10,722 bases of DNA, from assembly GCA_964570795.1 (NCBI GenBank), contig CAZMYZ010000023.1:1-10722 (forward strand), written 5' to 3'. The translations under genes were made by a program, and so were the position numbers. The stretch comes from Damh-18 sp964570795. Lineage in GTDB: Bacteria; Patescibacteriota; Minisyncoccia; Phycocordibacterales; UBA918. Below the pieces are notes generated by a model. That model saw nothing but the letters and a program-made list of their open reading frames with translations, was not told where the DNA came from and did no database searches. Shown piece after piece: positions 1-5,875 of the stretch (positions are counted from its first letter, which is position 1; the number at the start of each line of letters is the position of its first letter).

Positions 1-1065
1 CTCCCCACCCCACACAAACTCACCCTCCCATACATATATAGTATCCTCAGCCTCCACTTCGATATGCGCTTGGTGTGTGCCGGGGGTCATGCACGAGGTT
101 GCAATAGTTATTTCGAGAGTAGTCTCGTTCTGCAAATTATTCATGTGTGTACAGAGATACCCATCCACAAGTACCCGCACTGTATATGGTGCATCGGGCA
201 TAGACACTTCCACTGAAGGAATATCTATTACCTCTGTTTCAGTATCTGTGGCAACGGCAACTTCGTCTGTGGTAGTTGTAACAATATTAGTGCTGTTACT
301 GATAGGCAGCACTTCCCCCTCCTCCTCAAGCACTCCAGATACTTCTTCCGCAGGCAAGACTGCATCCGTCACAAACGTAGCAGCGGCGGTTGTCGCATCT
401 ACTACCACCTCTATCACCTCCTCCACTATTTCCACCACAGCATCAACAGCAGTATCGACGGAAGAGAGTACATCTTCAACCACACCATGTTCTTCAGTAT
501 CATCGTCTGTTTCTTCATGTGCTTCGAGGAATGGCTGCTCTGCATGCAGTATAAAAACAGGCTGCTCGATGAGTCCAAAAGAACCATACGTATCTGCCTC
601 TAGAATATATGCCTCATCTTCCGGAAGTGGTACAGGTATCTGTACTTCAGTTATTTTTTCGGTGGCGGATGCATATTCTTCGAGAATAGTTTCCGATACA
701 CCGGTATGAAGAACCTCTTCCGGGATAACCTCCGCCGGCATGTCTGTCACAGGAGGTTCCTCGGCTGATGGAGTGACGGGGGGAGGGACCTCAGTATCTA
801 CCACAGGTTCAAGCAAAGTATTTTCTCCTGTATCCTGTGGTGGCAGCACCTCTTCAGGTACGACATTGTCGTTTAGAGAAACATCGGGTGATGGCGGAGT
901 ATCTTCAGTCACGCCAGGTGCAGGTGCTTCACTTTCTTCAAGTACTGTCTCGGGAATATTTTCTCCCACCTCTGTTTCTTGTGCGAGCACAGAAAAAGCA
1001 CCTATGTATAGGTATGCACATATACAAAACAGGGTCGTTCGTATGGTGAAAGTAAGAACGCGCAT
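1..1065 (-). CDS. Secreted acidic Pro/Glu/Thr/Val-rich protein, 3' end beyond the window
   Basis: An open frame runs from ATG at 1065 to the window edge (355 residues seen, no stop). A Sec signal peptide is clear: MRVLTF, a hydrophobic core at residues 10-27 and a VLA/Q cleavage site after residue 28. Residues 29-160 are low-complexity and rich in E, P, V, T and D. Residues about 195-237 are a valine-rich amphipathic stretch (DAVVEIVEEVIEVVV). From residue 291 the sequence alternates like beta strands and holds two cysteines (305, 325) that could form a disulfide. I chose ATG 1065 because GGAGG lies 8 bases upstream and the likely promoter leaves the ATG at 1089 untranscribed. It is probably a cell-surface or wall-spanning protein with a flexible stalk; the exact role is unknown. 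Serine-rich open frames on the other strand are its antisense shadow. Confidence 0.8.
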   Translation of the reverse strand, partial: MRVLTFTIRTTLFCICAYLYIGAFSVLAQETEVGENIPETVLEESEAPAPGVTEDTPPSPDVSLNDNVVPEEVLPPQDTGENTLLEPVVDTEVPPPVTPSAEEPPVTDMPAEVIPEEVLHTGVSETILEEYASATEKITEVQIPVPLPEDEAYILEADTYGSFGLIEQPVFILHAEQPFLEAHEETDDDTEEHGVVEDVLSSVDTAVDAVVEIVEEVIEVVVDATTAAATFVTDAVLPAEEVSGVLEEEGEVLPISNSTNIVTTTTDEVAVATDTETEVIDIPSVEVSMPDAPYTVRVLVDGYLCTHMNNLQNETTLEITIATSCMTPGTHQAHIEVEAEDTIYVWEGEFVWGGE

Positions 1066-1089
1066 ATACATATCCTCCGCTGTCTTCAT

Positions 1090-1098
1090 AGTATAGCA
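1090..1098 (-). promoter_or_regulatory. Extended -10 promoter of the secreted protein gene
   Basis: On the minus strand TGCTATACT is an extended -10 element (TGn-TATAAT-like). No good -35 is seen. It predicts a start near 1083, giving a leader of about 18 bases that still contains the GGAGG before ATG 1065. Confidence 0.5.
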
Positions 1099-1163
1099 GG
1101 AGCATATATACAAACAGTGGATACATTTACACAGCACGCAATACGCAGAAGAAAATGCAAAGA

Positions 1164-1169
1164 TTGACG
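1164..1169 (+). promoter_or_regulatory. Possible -35 box (TTGACG) for the 1237 gene
   Basis: TTGACG stands 67 bases before the start codon, but no convincing -10 lies 16-18 bases downstream. It is listed because TTGAC boxes drive most other genes here. Confidence 0.25.
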
Positions 1170-1236
1170 TATAAATACATATACGACACACTATCTCTTT
1201 AGAACTGCTCTTCTTTTACATCGATTGGAGATAACC

Positions 1237-1620
1237 ATGCTCACTCCCGCAGAAATTGCGTTTACCACAGCCGTGACTGATTGTGCACGCTGGTATTGCA
1301 ACACCATACTCCTTCCCAATGCACGCCGCCTCGAGGGTAAGGCAATTAGTGAAAGGATAACCTATGCACTCCTCCTTCCCTTTCTTGTGCATCTTAGGGA
1401 ACTCCTCAAAGATGAGGTGTGTCATGCAGTGTTCATGGAACGTTTGCGTGAGTATGCAGCAAATGCATCGGCATGTCTTGAGATATGCAAACATGTACAC
1501 AAAGCAATCGACACTACCACGGTAAGTGAAGATAGCGCGCGTGCACTCCTCGTTGTCCTCATCAACATCATTCATGCGCCGCGCGACATCATGTTTCAGT
1601 CGAAGGATCTCTTCGACTGA
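1237..1620 (+). CDS. Hypothetical 127-residue helical protein
   Basis: Not recognised. ATG 1237 is preferred over an in-frame TTG at 1225 because GGAG (1227-1230) sits 6 bases before it and overlaps the TTG. The protein looks all-helical: a hydrophobic segment at residues 42-58 (ITYALLLPFLVHLRELL) and another at 101-113 (ARALLVVLINIIH), separated by charged amphipathic stretches. Cysteines at 16, 21, 62, 80 and 84 do not form an obvious metal motif. It has no signal peptide and is probably cytoplasmic. It ends in TGA seven bases before a strong terminator, which marks this strand as coding. The opposite-strand frame (1216-1683) is cysteine-rich and runs through two terminators. It is a single-gene transcript, divergent from the secreted protein. 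Confidence 0.7.
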   Translation: MLTPAEIAFTTAVTDCARWYCNTILLPNARRLEGKAISERITYALLLPFLVHLRELLKDEVCHAVFMERLREYAANASACLEICKHVHKAIDTTTVSEDSARALLVVLINIIHAPRDIMFQSKDLFD

Positions 1621-1626
1621 AAAACG

Positions 1627-1655
1627 GAGCACCCCACGGGTGCTCTTCTTTTTTT
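1627..1655 (+). terminator. Rho-independent terminator of the 1237 gene
   Basis: GAGCACCC (1627-1634), loop CAC, GGGTGCTC (1638-1645): a perfect 8-bp stem followed by TTCTTTTTTT. Confidence 0.9.
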
Positions 1656-1681
1656 GAGAGGGAGCCGCTTTGTGCCCCCCC

Positions 1682-1710
1682 AAAAAAAAAGACCCCGCCG
1701 AAACGGGGTC
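1682..1710 (-). terminator. Rho-independent terminator of the PIN-PhoH gene
   Basis: GACCCCG (1691-1697) pairs with CGGGGTC (1704-1710) across a 6-base loop. Read on the minus strand, the stem is followed by nine U from the A-run at 1682-1690. It lies 20 bases after the PhoH stop codon. Confidence 0.9.
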
Positions 1711-1729
1711 TGGGTCTTAAATGAAACTT

Positions 1730-3301
1730 TTAGAGCACTTCATTTGCCAGGTCGGCAAGACGTGAACGTTCACCACGTTGCAGGATGATGTGACCTGTAT
1801 GCTCTCGACCTTTAAAACGATCAACCATATAGGTAAGACCGGACGACCCTTCCGTAAGGTACGGGGAGTCAATCTGCCCTATATTGCCAAGACACACCAC
1901 TTTCGTCCCAAGACCAGCACGGGTGATAAGTGTCTTCATCTGCTTTGGCGTGAGATTCTGCGCCTCGTCGATGATGAGATATTTCCTGAAAAACGTGCGC
2001 CCGCGCATGAAATTGAGTGACTTCACTTTAACAGAGTCCTTTATCTGTTGCTGTTTCTCAGTCCGCGCAATTTCAGCAGCCATTTGACTTCCGCTATATC
2101 CACTGCTCTTCTTGAATTGATTTCCAGCAACCGAGACAAGCACTTCAAGGTTATCTTCGAGTGCCCCCATCCAAGCCCCCATCTTTTCTTCTTCAGTGCC
2201 GGGAAGAAAACCAATATCCTCGCCAACCGAAACAGTAACACGAGTCATGATGATGCCGCCAAATCTCTTCCCTTCAATCGCCTGAAGAAGTCCTGCAGCA
2301 ACAGCAAGGAGCGTTTTCCCCGTACCTGCTTGCCCCAGCAATGAAACGAGGTCAATATTGGGATCAAGAAGCAAATTGAGTGCAAAGTTTTGCTCGCAAT
2401 TTTTTGCGGTGATGCCAAAAACTGCATGTTTAGGATTTCGGTAATCTACGAGAGTCTGCAGTACTGCAGTATTCTGGTACACCTCGCGAACAATGCATTC
2501 AAACTTCAATGCATCCGACCAAAGCAACTGATTGACGTGAAGTGCAGAGCATATCGGACCCTTAATACGATATGTTGATATTCCACTCTCCCTATCCTTC
2601 TTGACTTGGGGACTACCTGAAAGGGTATCCCAGAAATTATCGGGGAGTTCGAGTGCGCCTGAATAGAGCAAATCAGTGTCTTCGATTACCTTATCATTCA
2701 GATAATCCTCAACCATGTAGCCCAATGCTTTCGCTTTGATATACATGTTGATATCCTTGGTGACCAAGATAATCAGGTACCCCTTAAACGCTTCACTACT
2801 TTGCATGTACGTGATGACTGAAAGAATTTGATGGTCGACCTTGGTCATCGGAAGGGCTGTGGGAAGCGTACCCTCCATATTCTCAGTCTGCAAAAAGAGA
2901 CGACCGGTTGCAAGTCCTTTAGACAGACCAGAAAGGTCAATACCCTCATTGATTTTACACCCCTTCATATTTGTCATCTCTTTGATGGTGCGTGTGACTT
3001 CACGCACGTTGCGATTAATGTCATCCTTCCCTTTTTTGTGGTTATCAAGTTCATCGAGTGTCATCATAGGAATGAAGACATCATGTTCCGCAAAACGAAA
3101 CAAGCAACTCGGGTCATGCATGAGCACATTTGTGTCGAGTACAAAAATCCTTTTCAATCCTTGATCAACACTTGATGATTCAATAGCGCGACCACTAAAC
3201 TTGCGAATCGCACTAACAATGGGAAGTTCTCTGACTTGATGTGCTGCCGGTCTACGACCGCCAACATTCTTTGCGCGAGTGCCATTTTTTCTTTCAGTCA
3301 C
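1730..3301 (-). CDS. PIN domain-PhoH family ATPase fusion (PhoH2/YlaK type)
   Basis: A 523-residue cytoplasmic protein joining a PIN nuclease domain to a PhoH P-loop ATPase, a family linked to RNA unwinding and cleavage. The PIN domain (about 51-205) shows the acidic set: D56 in LDTNVL, E84 in LDELDN, D155 and D183 in TKDINM. The PhoH domain (about 285-523) has Walker A GQAGTGKT (323-330), DIGFLPG (362-368), RGRTF (433-437), Walker B LIIDEAQN (442-449), LGNIGQID (471-478) and a C-terminal RSRLADLA. All catalytic motifs look intact and the length is normal for the fusion. The start is GTG 3301, with AGGAGG (3308-3313) 6 bases upstream. An extension to 3355 has no ribosome site and would begin upstream of the transcript implied by the promoter at 3357-3384. 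It has its own promoter and terminator. The RNA substrate is unknown. Confidence 0.95.
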   Translation of the reverse strand: MTERKNGTRAKNVGGRRPAAHQVRELPIVSAIRKFSGRAIESSSVDQGLKRIFVLDTNVLMHDPSCLFRFAEHDVFIPMMTLDELDNHKKGKDDINRNVREVTRTIKEMTNMKGCKINEGIDLSGLSKGLATGRLFLQTENMEGTLPTALPMTKVDHQILSVITYMQSSEAFKGYLIILVTKDINMYIKAKALGYMVEDYLNDKVIEDTDLLYSGALELPDNFWDTLSGSPQVKKDRESGISTYRIKGPICSALHVNQLLWSDALKFECIVREVYQNTAVLQTLVDYRNPKHAVFGITAKNCEQNFALNLLLDPNIDLVSLLGQAGTGKTLLAVAAGLLQAIEGKRFGGIIMTRVTVSVGEDIGFLPGTEEEKMGAWMGALEDNLEVLVSVAGNQFKKSSGYSGSQMAAEIARTEKQQQIKDSVKVKSLNFMRGRTFFRKYLIIDEAQNLTPKQMKTLITRAGLGTKVVCLGNIGQIDSPYLTEGSSGLTYMVDRFKGREHTGHIILQRGERSRLADLANEVL

Positions 3302-3356
3302 GATACACCTCCTAGGTGTGTTAGGTTGTAGAAGAACGATAGGTACAACTGCCACC

Positions 3357-3384
3357 GTTATACGCTTTTTTGTGGAAAAAGCAA
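3357..3384 (-). promoter_or_regulatory. Sigma70-type promoter of PIN-PhoH
   Basis: Minus strand: TTGCTT (3379-3384), 16-bp spacer, TATAAC (3357-3362). The start point would be near 3350, about 50 bases before GTG 3301. Confidence 0.6.
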
Positions 3385-3419
3385 GAAAAATAAGGATATT
3401 TTAATTCTTATACTCCATA

Positions 3420-3459
3420 TGAAAAGCCGCCAAAAAGTCTGGCGACTTTTTGGCGGCTT
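3420..3459 (-). terminator. Array terminator 1 (after the 3458 gene)
   Basis: AAGCCGCCAAAAAGTC (3424-3439), loop TGGC, GACTTTTTGGCGGCTT (3444-3459): a perfect 16-bp stem. On the minus strand it is followed by U4. The stem includes the last bases of the upstream gene's TAA stop (3458-3460). Its sequence is closely related to the hairpins at 3879, 4373 and 4867. Confidence 0.8.
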
Positions 3460-3793
3460 ATATCGTAGACCGCACCACCTCTGGATACTCACTACTCACA
3501 CCGCAGACGGTATGCGTAGTAAAAGGCTTCACATGTGCAGGCACTTTTGCTGCACGCACTGCAGCAATAAACACTACACAATCATCGGCACCGCTCTCTG
3601 CACAATATACGATATCGTGACGCGAATAGCATACATGCCCCTCAGCAATCATTTCATCTTTGTACCACAGGCAGGTATGCGCATTAATGCCGAGCGTCAC
3701 CTGAATCTCTTCTTGGGGAAGCGAGGTGACAAGCGCAAATGCACGACGGACAAATTTAATGAATGTCGCGTCGTCGGTTTCATGAGTTTTCAT
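3458..3793 (-). CDS. Array paralog A, hypothetical 111-residue protein
   Basis: Function unknown. The start is ATG 3793, with GAGGAG (3799-3804) 5 bases upstream; a longer frame to 3931 would run back through a terminator and the promoter. The protein has an N-terminal helix (residues 10-25), then alternating beta-like segments. Landmarks shared with the three genes upstream are RRAFA (16-20), EEIQV (28-32), W43, EG (51-52) and a terminal PEVVR (104-108). Residues 16-33 align without gaps to residues 28-45 of the 4412 gene, with 8 of 18 identical. The predicted helix-then-sheet layout could fit a cystatin-like or NTF2-like fold, but that is only inference. There is no signal peptide. It is a single-gene unit between its own promoter and terminator, and the last member of the array before PIN-PhoH. 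Confidence 0.75.
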   Translation of the reverse strand: MKTHETDDATFIKFVRRAFALVTSLPQEEIQVTLGINAHTCLWYKDEMIAEGHVCYSRHDIVYCAESGADDCVVFIAAVRAAKVPAHVKPFTTHTVCGVSSEYPEVVRSTI

Positions 3794-3828
3794 TTTCTCT
3801 CCTCTACAAAAAAACTGAGCCAACGGAT

Positions 3829-3856
3829 ACAATACGGCAATCTGTTTCTGTGTCAA
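3829..3856 (-). promoter_or_regulatory. Promoter of array paralog A
   Basis: Minus strand: perfect TTGACA (3851-3856), 16-bp spacer, TATTGT (3829-3834). It lies between the terminator of paralog B and the start of A. Confidence 0.75.
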
Positions 3857-3875
3857 CCAATACTCCTCTATATAC

Positions 3876-3912
3876 AAAGCCGCACAAAAAGTCGAAAGAC
3901 TTTTTGTGCGGC
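3876..3912 (-). terminator. Array terminator 2 (after the 3921 gene)
   Basis: GCCGCACAAAAAGTC (3879-3893), loop GAAA, GACTTTTTGTGCGGC (3898-3912): a perfect 15-bp stem, then UUU on the minus strand. Compared with terminators 1 and 3 it has an inserted A matched by an inserted T on the other arm, so pairing is kept. Confidence 0.75.
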
Positions 3913-3920
3913 ATTCCGCA

Positions 3921-4274
3921 TTACCACGCACTCACCACTTCAGGCTCTTCGGCGTCCAAACAGCGAACATAAAAATTTTGACGCAAAAACTGACGTCGAA
4001 TCTTTTCTCCTTCATAGAGTGCCACAACATCAATCACCACCGTTGCACTAAACGCACCAAAACGCTCTATAAGATACGATGACTTCGTTTCGAGAAAGCA
4101 CTTTCCTTCGATATGCTCTTCCTCTCCCCTCTTCCAAAAACAAGAAAAAGAAAGTGACACCGAGCCATCTTCAAGATACACTTCGTCGATTGCAATACTC
4201 AACCGAATAGCGTGCAATATGGCGTATGCAAATGCTTTTTGTGCGAGCAGGTTCAATGCTTCGTCACGTATCAT
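3921..4274 (-). CDS. Array paralog B, hypothetical 117-residue protein
   Basis: Function unknown. The start is ATG 4274, with GGGGAGG (4280-4286) 5 bases upstream. A longer frame to 4406 crosses the promoter and a terminator and is rejected. Family landmarks: QKAFA (12-16), EVYL (31-34), W47, HIEGK (54-58) and EEPEVV (109-114) three residues from the end. The first 25 residues form an Ala/Leu-rich helix. Beta-like stretches follow, and residues 74-86 (AFSATVVIDVVAL) are strongly hydrophobic but too short and isolated for a clear membrane helix. It is probably cytoplasmic. It shares little overall identity with the other members, and relatedness rests on the order and spacing of these landmarks plus the matching promoter and terminator. 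It stops 9 bases before its terminator stem. Confidence 0.75.
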   Translation of the reverse strand: MIRDEALNLLAQKAFAYAILHAIRLSIAIDEVYLEDGSVSLSFSCFWKRGEEEHIEGKCFLETKSSYLIERFGAFSATVVIDVVALYEGEKIRRQFLRQNFYVRCLDAEEPEVVSAW

Positions 4275-4321
4275 CACAACCTCCCCAGCAAAATAAGTGT
4301 TAAGAAACCTAATCTGCATCA

Positions 4322-4349
4322 ACCATACTACGCTCATTTTTGCTGTCAA
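4322..4349 (-). promoter_or_regulatory. Promoter of array paralog B
   Basis: Minus strand: perfect TTGACA (4344-4349), 16-bp spacer, TATGGT (4322-4327). Confidence 0.75.
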
Positions 4350-4367
4350 ACGAAAATAGACCGCATG

Positions 4368-4404
4368 AAAAAGCCGCCAAAAAGTCTGATGACTTTTTGG
4401 CGGC
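4368..4404 (-). terminator. Array terminator 3 (after the 4412 gene)
   Basis: GCCGCCAAAAAGTC (4373-4386), loop TGAT, GACTTTTTGGCGGC (4391-4404): a perfect 14-bp stem followed by U5 on the minus strand. The arms match terminator 1; only the loop and flanks differ. Confidence 0.8.
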
Positions 4405-4411
4405 ATGAACC

Positions 4412-4780
4412 CTAGTACGTACGCACCACTTCCGGCTCCGTACTTACACCGTGAATGATGTAGTTGCGGTGCACACCCATCTTATTTGGCGTCTTGTTCA
4501 AAAGAACCCAATCAAATTGAAAGAATGCAGTATCGTCACGCGGCGTGCCATAGTATGGCAACACAGTGTTATAGATGAGACGACCATCAATTCTTTCAGG
4601 ATGGCAGGCATCGCTATTTTCCCACCAACAATGCAGGGAATTGGGAACAACCTGCACTTCACCCTCAGGAACGCCGGTAAGCATCGCAAATATCTTGCGT
4701 GCAAAAGCACCCTTAGCATACATATTAAAACGGTACTGCTCCGGAAGAAAATCTGCATCTACAGCAACTTGTCTTGCCAT
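4412..4780 (-). CDS. Array paralog C, hypothetical 122-residue protein
   Basis: Function unknown. The start is ATG 4780, with GAGGAG (4787-4792) 6 bases upstream and a GTCATG context shared with the 4920, 5476 and 5876 genes. Landmarks: RKIFAMLTGVPEGEVQVV (28-45), which aligns gap-free with paralog A; CWW (51-53); RIDG (63-66); and a terminal GVSTEPEVVRTY (111-122), close to GVSSEYPEVVRSTI at the end of A. The middle is rich in aromatic residues (Y70, Y76, Y77, F86, F87, F89, W91). It has no signal peptide or membrane segment. Residues 1-20 are an N-terminal extension not seen in A. It is a single-gene unit with its own promoter and terminator. Confidence 0.8.
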   Translation of the reverse strand: MARQVAVDADFLPEQYRFNMYAKGAFARKIFAMLTGVPEGEVQVVPNSLHCWWENSDACHPERIDGRLIYNTVLPYYGTPRDDTAFFQFDWVLLNKTPNKMGVHRNYIIHGVSTEPEVVRTY

Positions 4781-4822
4781 GACCGTCTCCTCAGTTCAAT
4801 TTCAGAAAACTACCTACTAAGT

Positions 4823-4850
4823 ACAATACAATGTTATTCCATACTGTCAA
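4823..4850 (-). promoter_or_regulatory. Promoter of array paralog C
   Basis: Minus strand: perfect TTGACA (4845-4850), 16-bp spacer, TATTGT (4823-4828). Both hexamers are identical to those of paralog A. Confidence 0.8.
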
Positions 4851-4861
4851 TACCTATAAAA

Positions 4862-4904
4862 TAAAAAGCCGCACAGAGAAATCTGGCGACTTTTCTGTGC
4901 GGCT
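4862..4904 (-). terminator. Array terminator 4 (after the 4920 gene)
   Basis: AGCCGCACAGAGAAATC (4867-4883), loop TGGC, GACTTTTCTGTGCGGCT (4888-4904): a 17-bp stem with one G-U pair and one A-C mismatch, followed by U5 on the minus strand. The outer GCCGCAC/GTGCGGC matches terminator 2 and the loop matches terminator 1. Confidence 0.8.
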
Positions 4905-4919
4905 GTCGACAGTATTTTA

Positions 4920-5309
4920 TTAACCGTCAACGCTAATTATTTCGTTCACTAAAGGTTTTTCAGACTCAACATCTGCCACTTCGTACCAGCGGCGCTTCGT
5001 GTCTACATCAAACGAGTAGTGCCCAAGGTATGCATGCATGGTCACACACACAACATAGACACTTTTGATGCTGTCGAAATACCCAGCAACGAAACCCTGA
5101 ATCTCTTCCCCGCTTACGGGATTGAGCCAGTCGTACGAATAATCTTCATACAACTCCATGTTGCCGCTTGCCTGCAGCATGGAAAGATACGCCACCACCG
5201 CTTCGAAAGCTTTCGTGCAAAACATTTGGGTAACTTCTAGCCCAACTGTACCGGGGTTTCGTGCGTCGTCAAACGAATCGACATTAACTCTTTCTTCAGA
5301 ATCTCCCAT
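4920..5309 (-). CDS. Array paralog D, hypothetical 129-residue protein
   Basis: Function unknown; first gene of the array. The start is ATG 5309, with GAGGAG (5316-5321) 6 bases upstream. An extension to 5354 would begin upstream of the predicted transcript start. Landmarks: TKAFE (32-36), MELYED (51-56), W61, GEEIQG (67-72) matching EEEHIEG of paralog B, and ESEKPLV (115-121) in the place of EEPEVV. The first 25 residues are acidic and look disordered. Residues 81-105 are beta-like (SVYVVCVTMHAYLGHYSF). It is the most diverged member and, unlike the others, has 8 residues after the PLV motif. No signal peptide; probably cytoplasmic. Its promoter is the strongest in the array. Confidence 0.75.
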   Translation of the reverse strand: MGDSEERVNVDSFDDARNPGTVGLEVTQMFCTKAFEAVVAYLSMLQASGNMELYEDYSYDWLNPVSGEEIQGFVAGYFDSIKSVYVVCVTMHAYLGHYSFDVDTKRRWYEVADVESEKPLVNEIISVDG

Positions 5310-5359
5310 GACTCTCTCCTCGTCTATGAAATAAAAATCAAAAAAACTGCTCAATTTGT

Positions 5360-5387
5360 ATTATACAATGTCTACACGACATGTCAA
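5360..5387 (-). promoter_or_regulatory. Consensus promoter of array paralog D
   Basis: Minus strand: perfect TTGACA (5382-5387), 16-bp spacer, perfect TATAAT (5360-5365). It is divergent from the promoter at 5409-5436. Confidence 0.9.
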
Positions 5388-5408
5388 ACACTGCGCACCC
5401 CTATTTCA

Positions 5409-5436
5409 TTGACCACTTCCCTCTCTGTGCTAGGAT
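5409..5436 (+). promoter_or_regulatory. Promoter of the 5476 gene
   Basis: TTGACC (5409-5414), 16-bp spacer, TAGGAT (5431-5436). It has the same spacer length as the array promoters. Confidence 0.6.
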
Positions 5437-5475
5437 TCAATATAGATACATTCGTACACAGGAAGGAGTACCGTC

Positions 5476-5727
5476 ATGTTGCCCAAAGTCCAGAAGCCTC
5501 CGGAATCTGAGAACCTTATCAAATACGAAGGGCCTGCCAAAGAACAACTTCTCAAAAGGTTTGGCCGTGATGCCGAATACCCTGATGAACTTCGTCATGT
5601 ACCCGACCATCGGTATATCGTCACCGTAGATGATGTAACATTGAGCATCTACGTGCGTGGAGGCCACATCAGAGGTATCGGAATCATTCCGCCAAAAGTA
5701 TTCCCCGCACTCCCCTTACCGGACTAA
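5476..5727 (+). CDS. Hypothetical 83-residue protein
   Basis: Not recognised. ATG 5476 follows AAGGAG (5463-5468) at 7 bases and has its own promoter and downstream hairpins, so it is likely a real single-gene unit. The N-terminal half is charged and proline-containing (KVQKPPESENL, then KEQLLKRFGRD, probably a helix). Residues about 46-66 look like a beta hairpin (RYIVTVDDVTLSIYVRGG). The tail is IIPPKVFPALPLPD, rich in proline. There are no cysteines, no signal peptide and no membrane segment. It shows no array landmarks (no W, no PEVV), so it is not counted as a fifth paralog despite the similar promoter and GTCATG start context. Confidence 0.75.
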   Translation: MLPKVQKPPESENLIKYEGPAKEQLLKRFGRDAEYPDELRHVPDHRYIVTVDDVTLSIYVRGGHIRGIGIIPPKVFPALPLPD

Positions 5728-5729
5728 AA

Positions 5730-5749
5730 TGTATGCTCTAGAGCATACA
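5730..5749. repeat. Perfect 20-bp palindrome
   Basis: TGTATGCTCTAGAGCATACA is its own reverse complement and begins 3 bases after the stop of the 5476 gene. It has no U-tract. It could be a protein-binding site or the upper part of a 3' stem-loop. Confidence 0.6.
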
Positions 5750-5757
5750 CACCACGT

Positions 5758-5790
5758 AATCGCGCTCTACCATAAGCGCGATTCTCTTTT
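5758..5790 (+). terminator. Terminator of the 5476 gene
   Basis: AATCGCGCT (5758-5766) pairs with AGCGCGATT (5775-5783) across an 8-base loop, followed by CTCTTTT. Confidence 0.75.
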
Positions 5791-5804
5791 CAAAATGCAA
5801 GCCA

Positions 5805-5832
5805 TTGACTTTTTTTACATTTGTACTTAAAT
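5805..5832 (+). promoter_or_regulatory. Promoter of the 5876 gene
   Basis: TTGACT (5805-5810), 16-bp spacer, TTAAAT (5827-5832). Confidence 0.55.
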
Positions 5833-5875
5833 AGCACACAGTAGTCAGTTCTCAATCACCACTCGGGAGAGAGTC

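Noticed and set aside
77..1096. Two long plus-strand serine/threonine-rich open frames
   Set aside because: They are antisense to the signal-peptide gene on the minus strand, are low complexity and have no ribosome site or promoter.
1216..1683. Minus-strand 155-codon open frame opposite the 1237 gene
   Set aside because: It would start inside the PhoH terminator, runs through a second terminator, is cysteine-rich in the manner of a shadow frame and has no ribosome site.
3419..4051. Plus-strand 210-codon open frame across paralogs A and B
   Set aside because: It starts in a hairpin and crosses two opposite-strand genes, a promoter and a terminator; the minus-strand genes have full expression signals.
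4451..4864. Plus-strand 137-codon open frame opposite paralog C
   Set aside because: No ribosome site; it continues through the paralog C promoter; its composition is that of an antisense shadow.
3420..4904. Integron cassette array with attC sites
   Set aside because: Gene-plus-hairpin units in one orientation suggested it, but the hairpins are perfect stems with U-tracts, lack attC core sites (GTTRRRY/RYYYAAC), and each gene has its own promoter. No integrase is visible.
3420..4904. CRISPR repeats
   Set aside because: The repeated hairpins are about 450-500 bp apart with genes between them, not short regular spacers.
5476..5727. Fifth member of the paralog array
   Set aside because: Same promoter type, but opposite strand and none of the protein landmarks.
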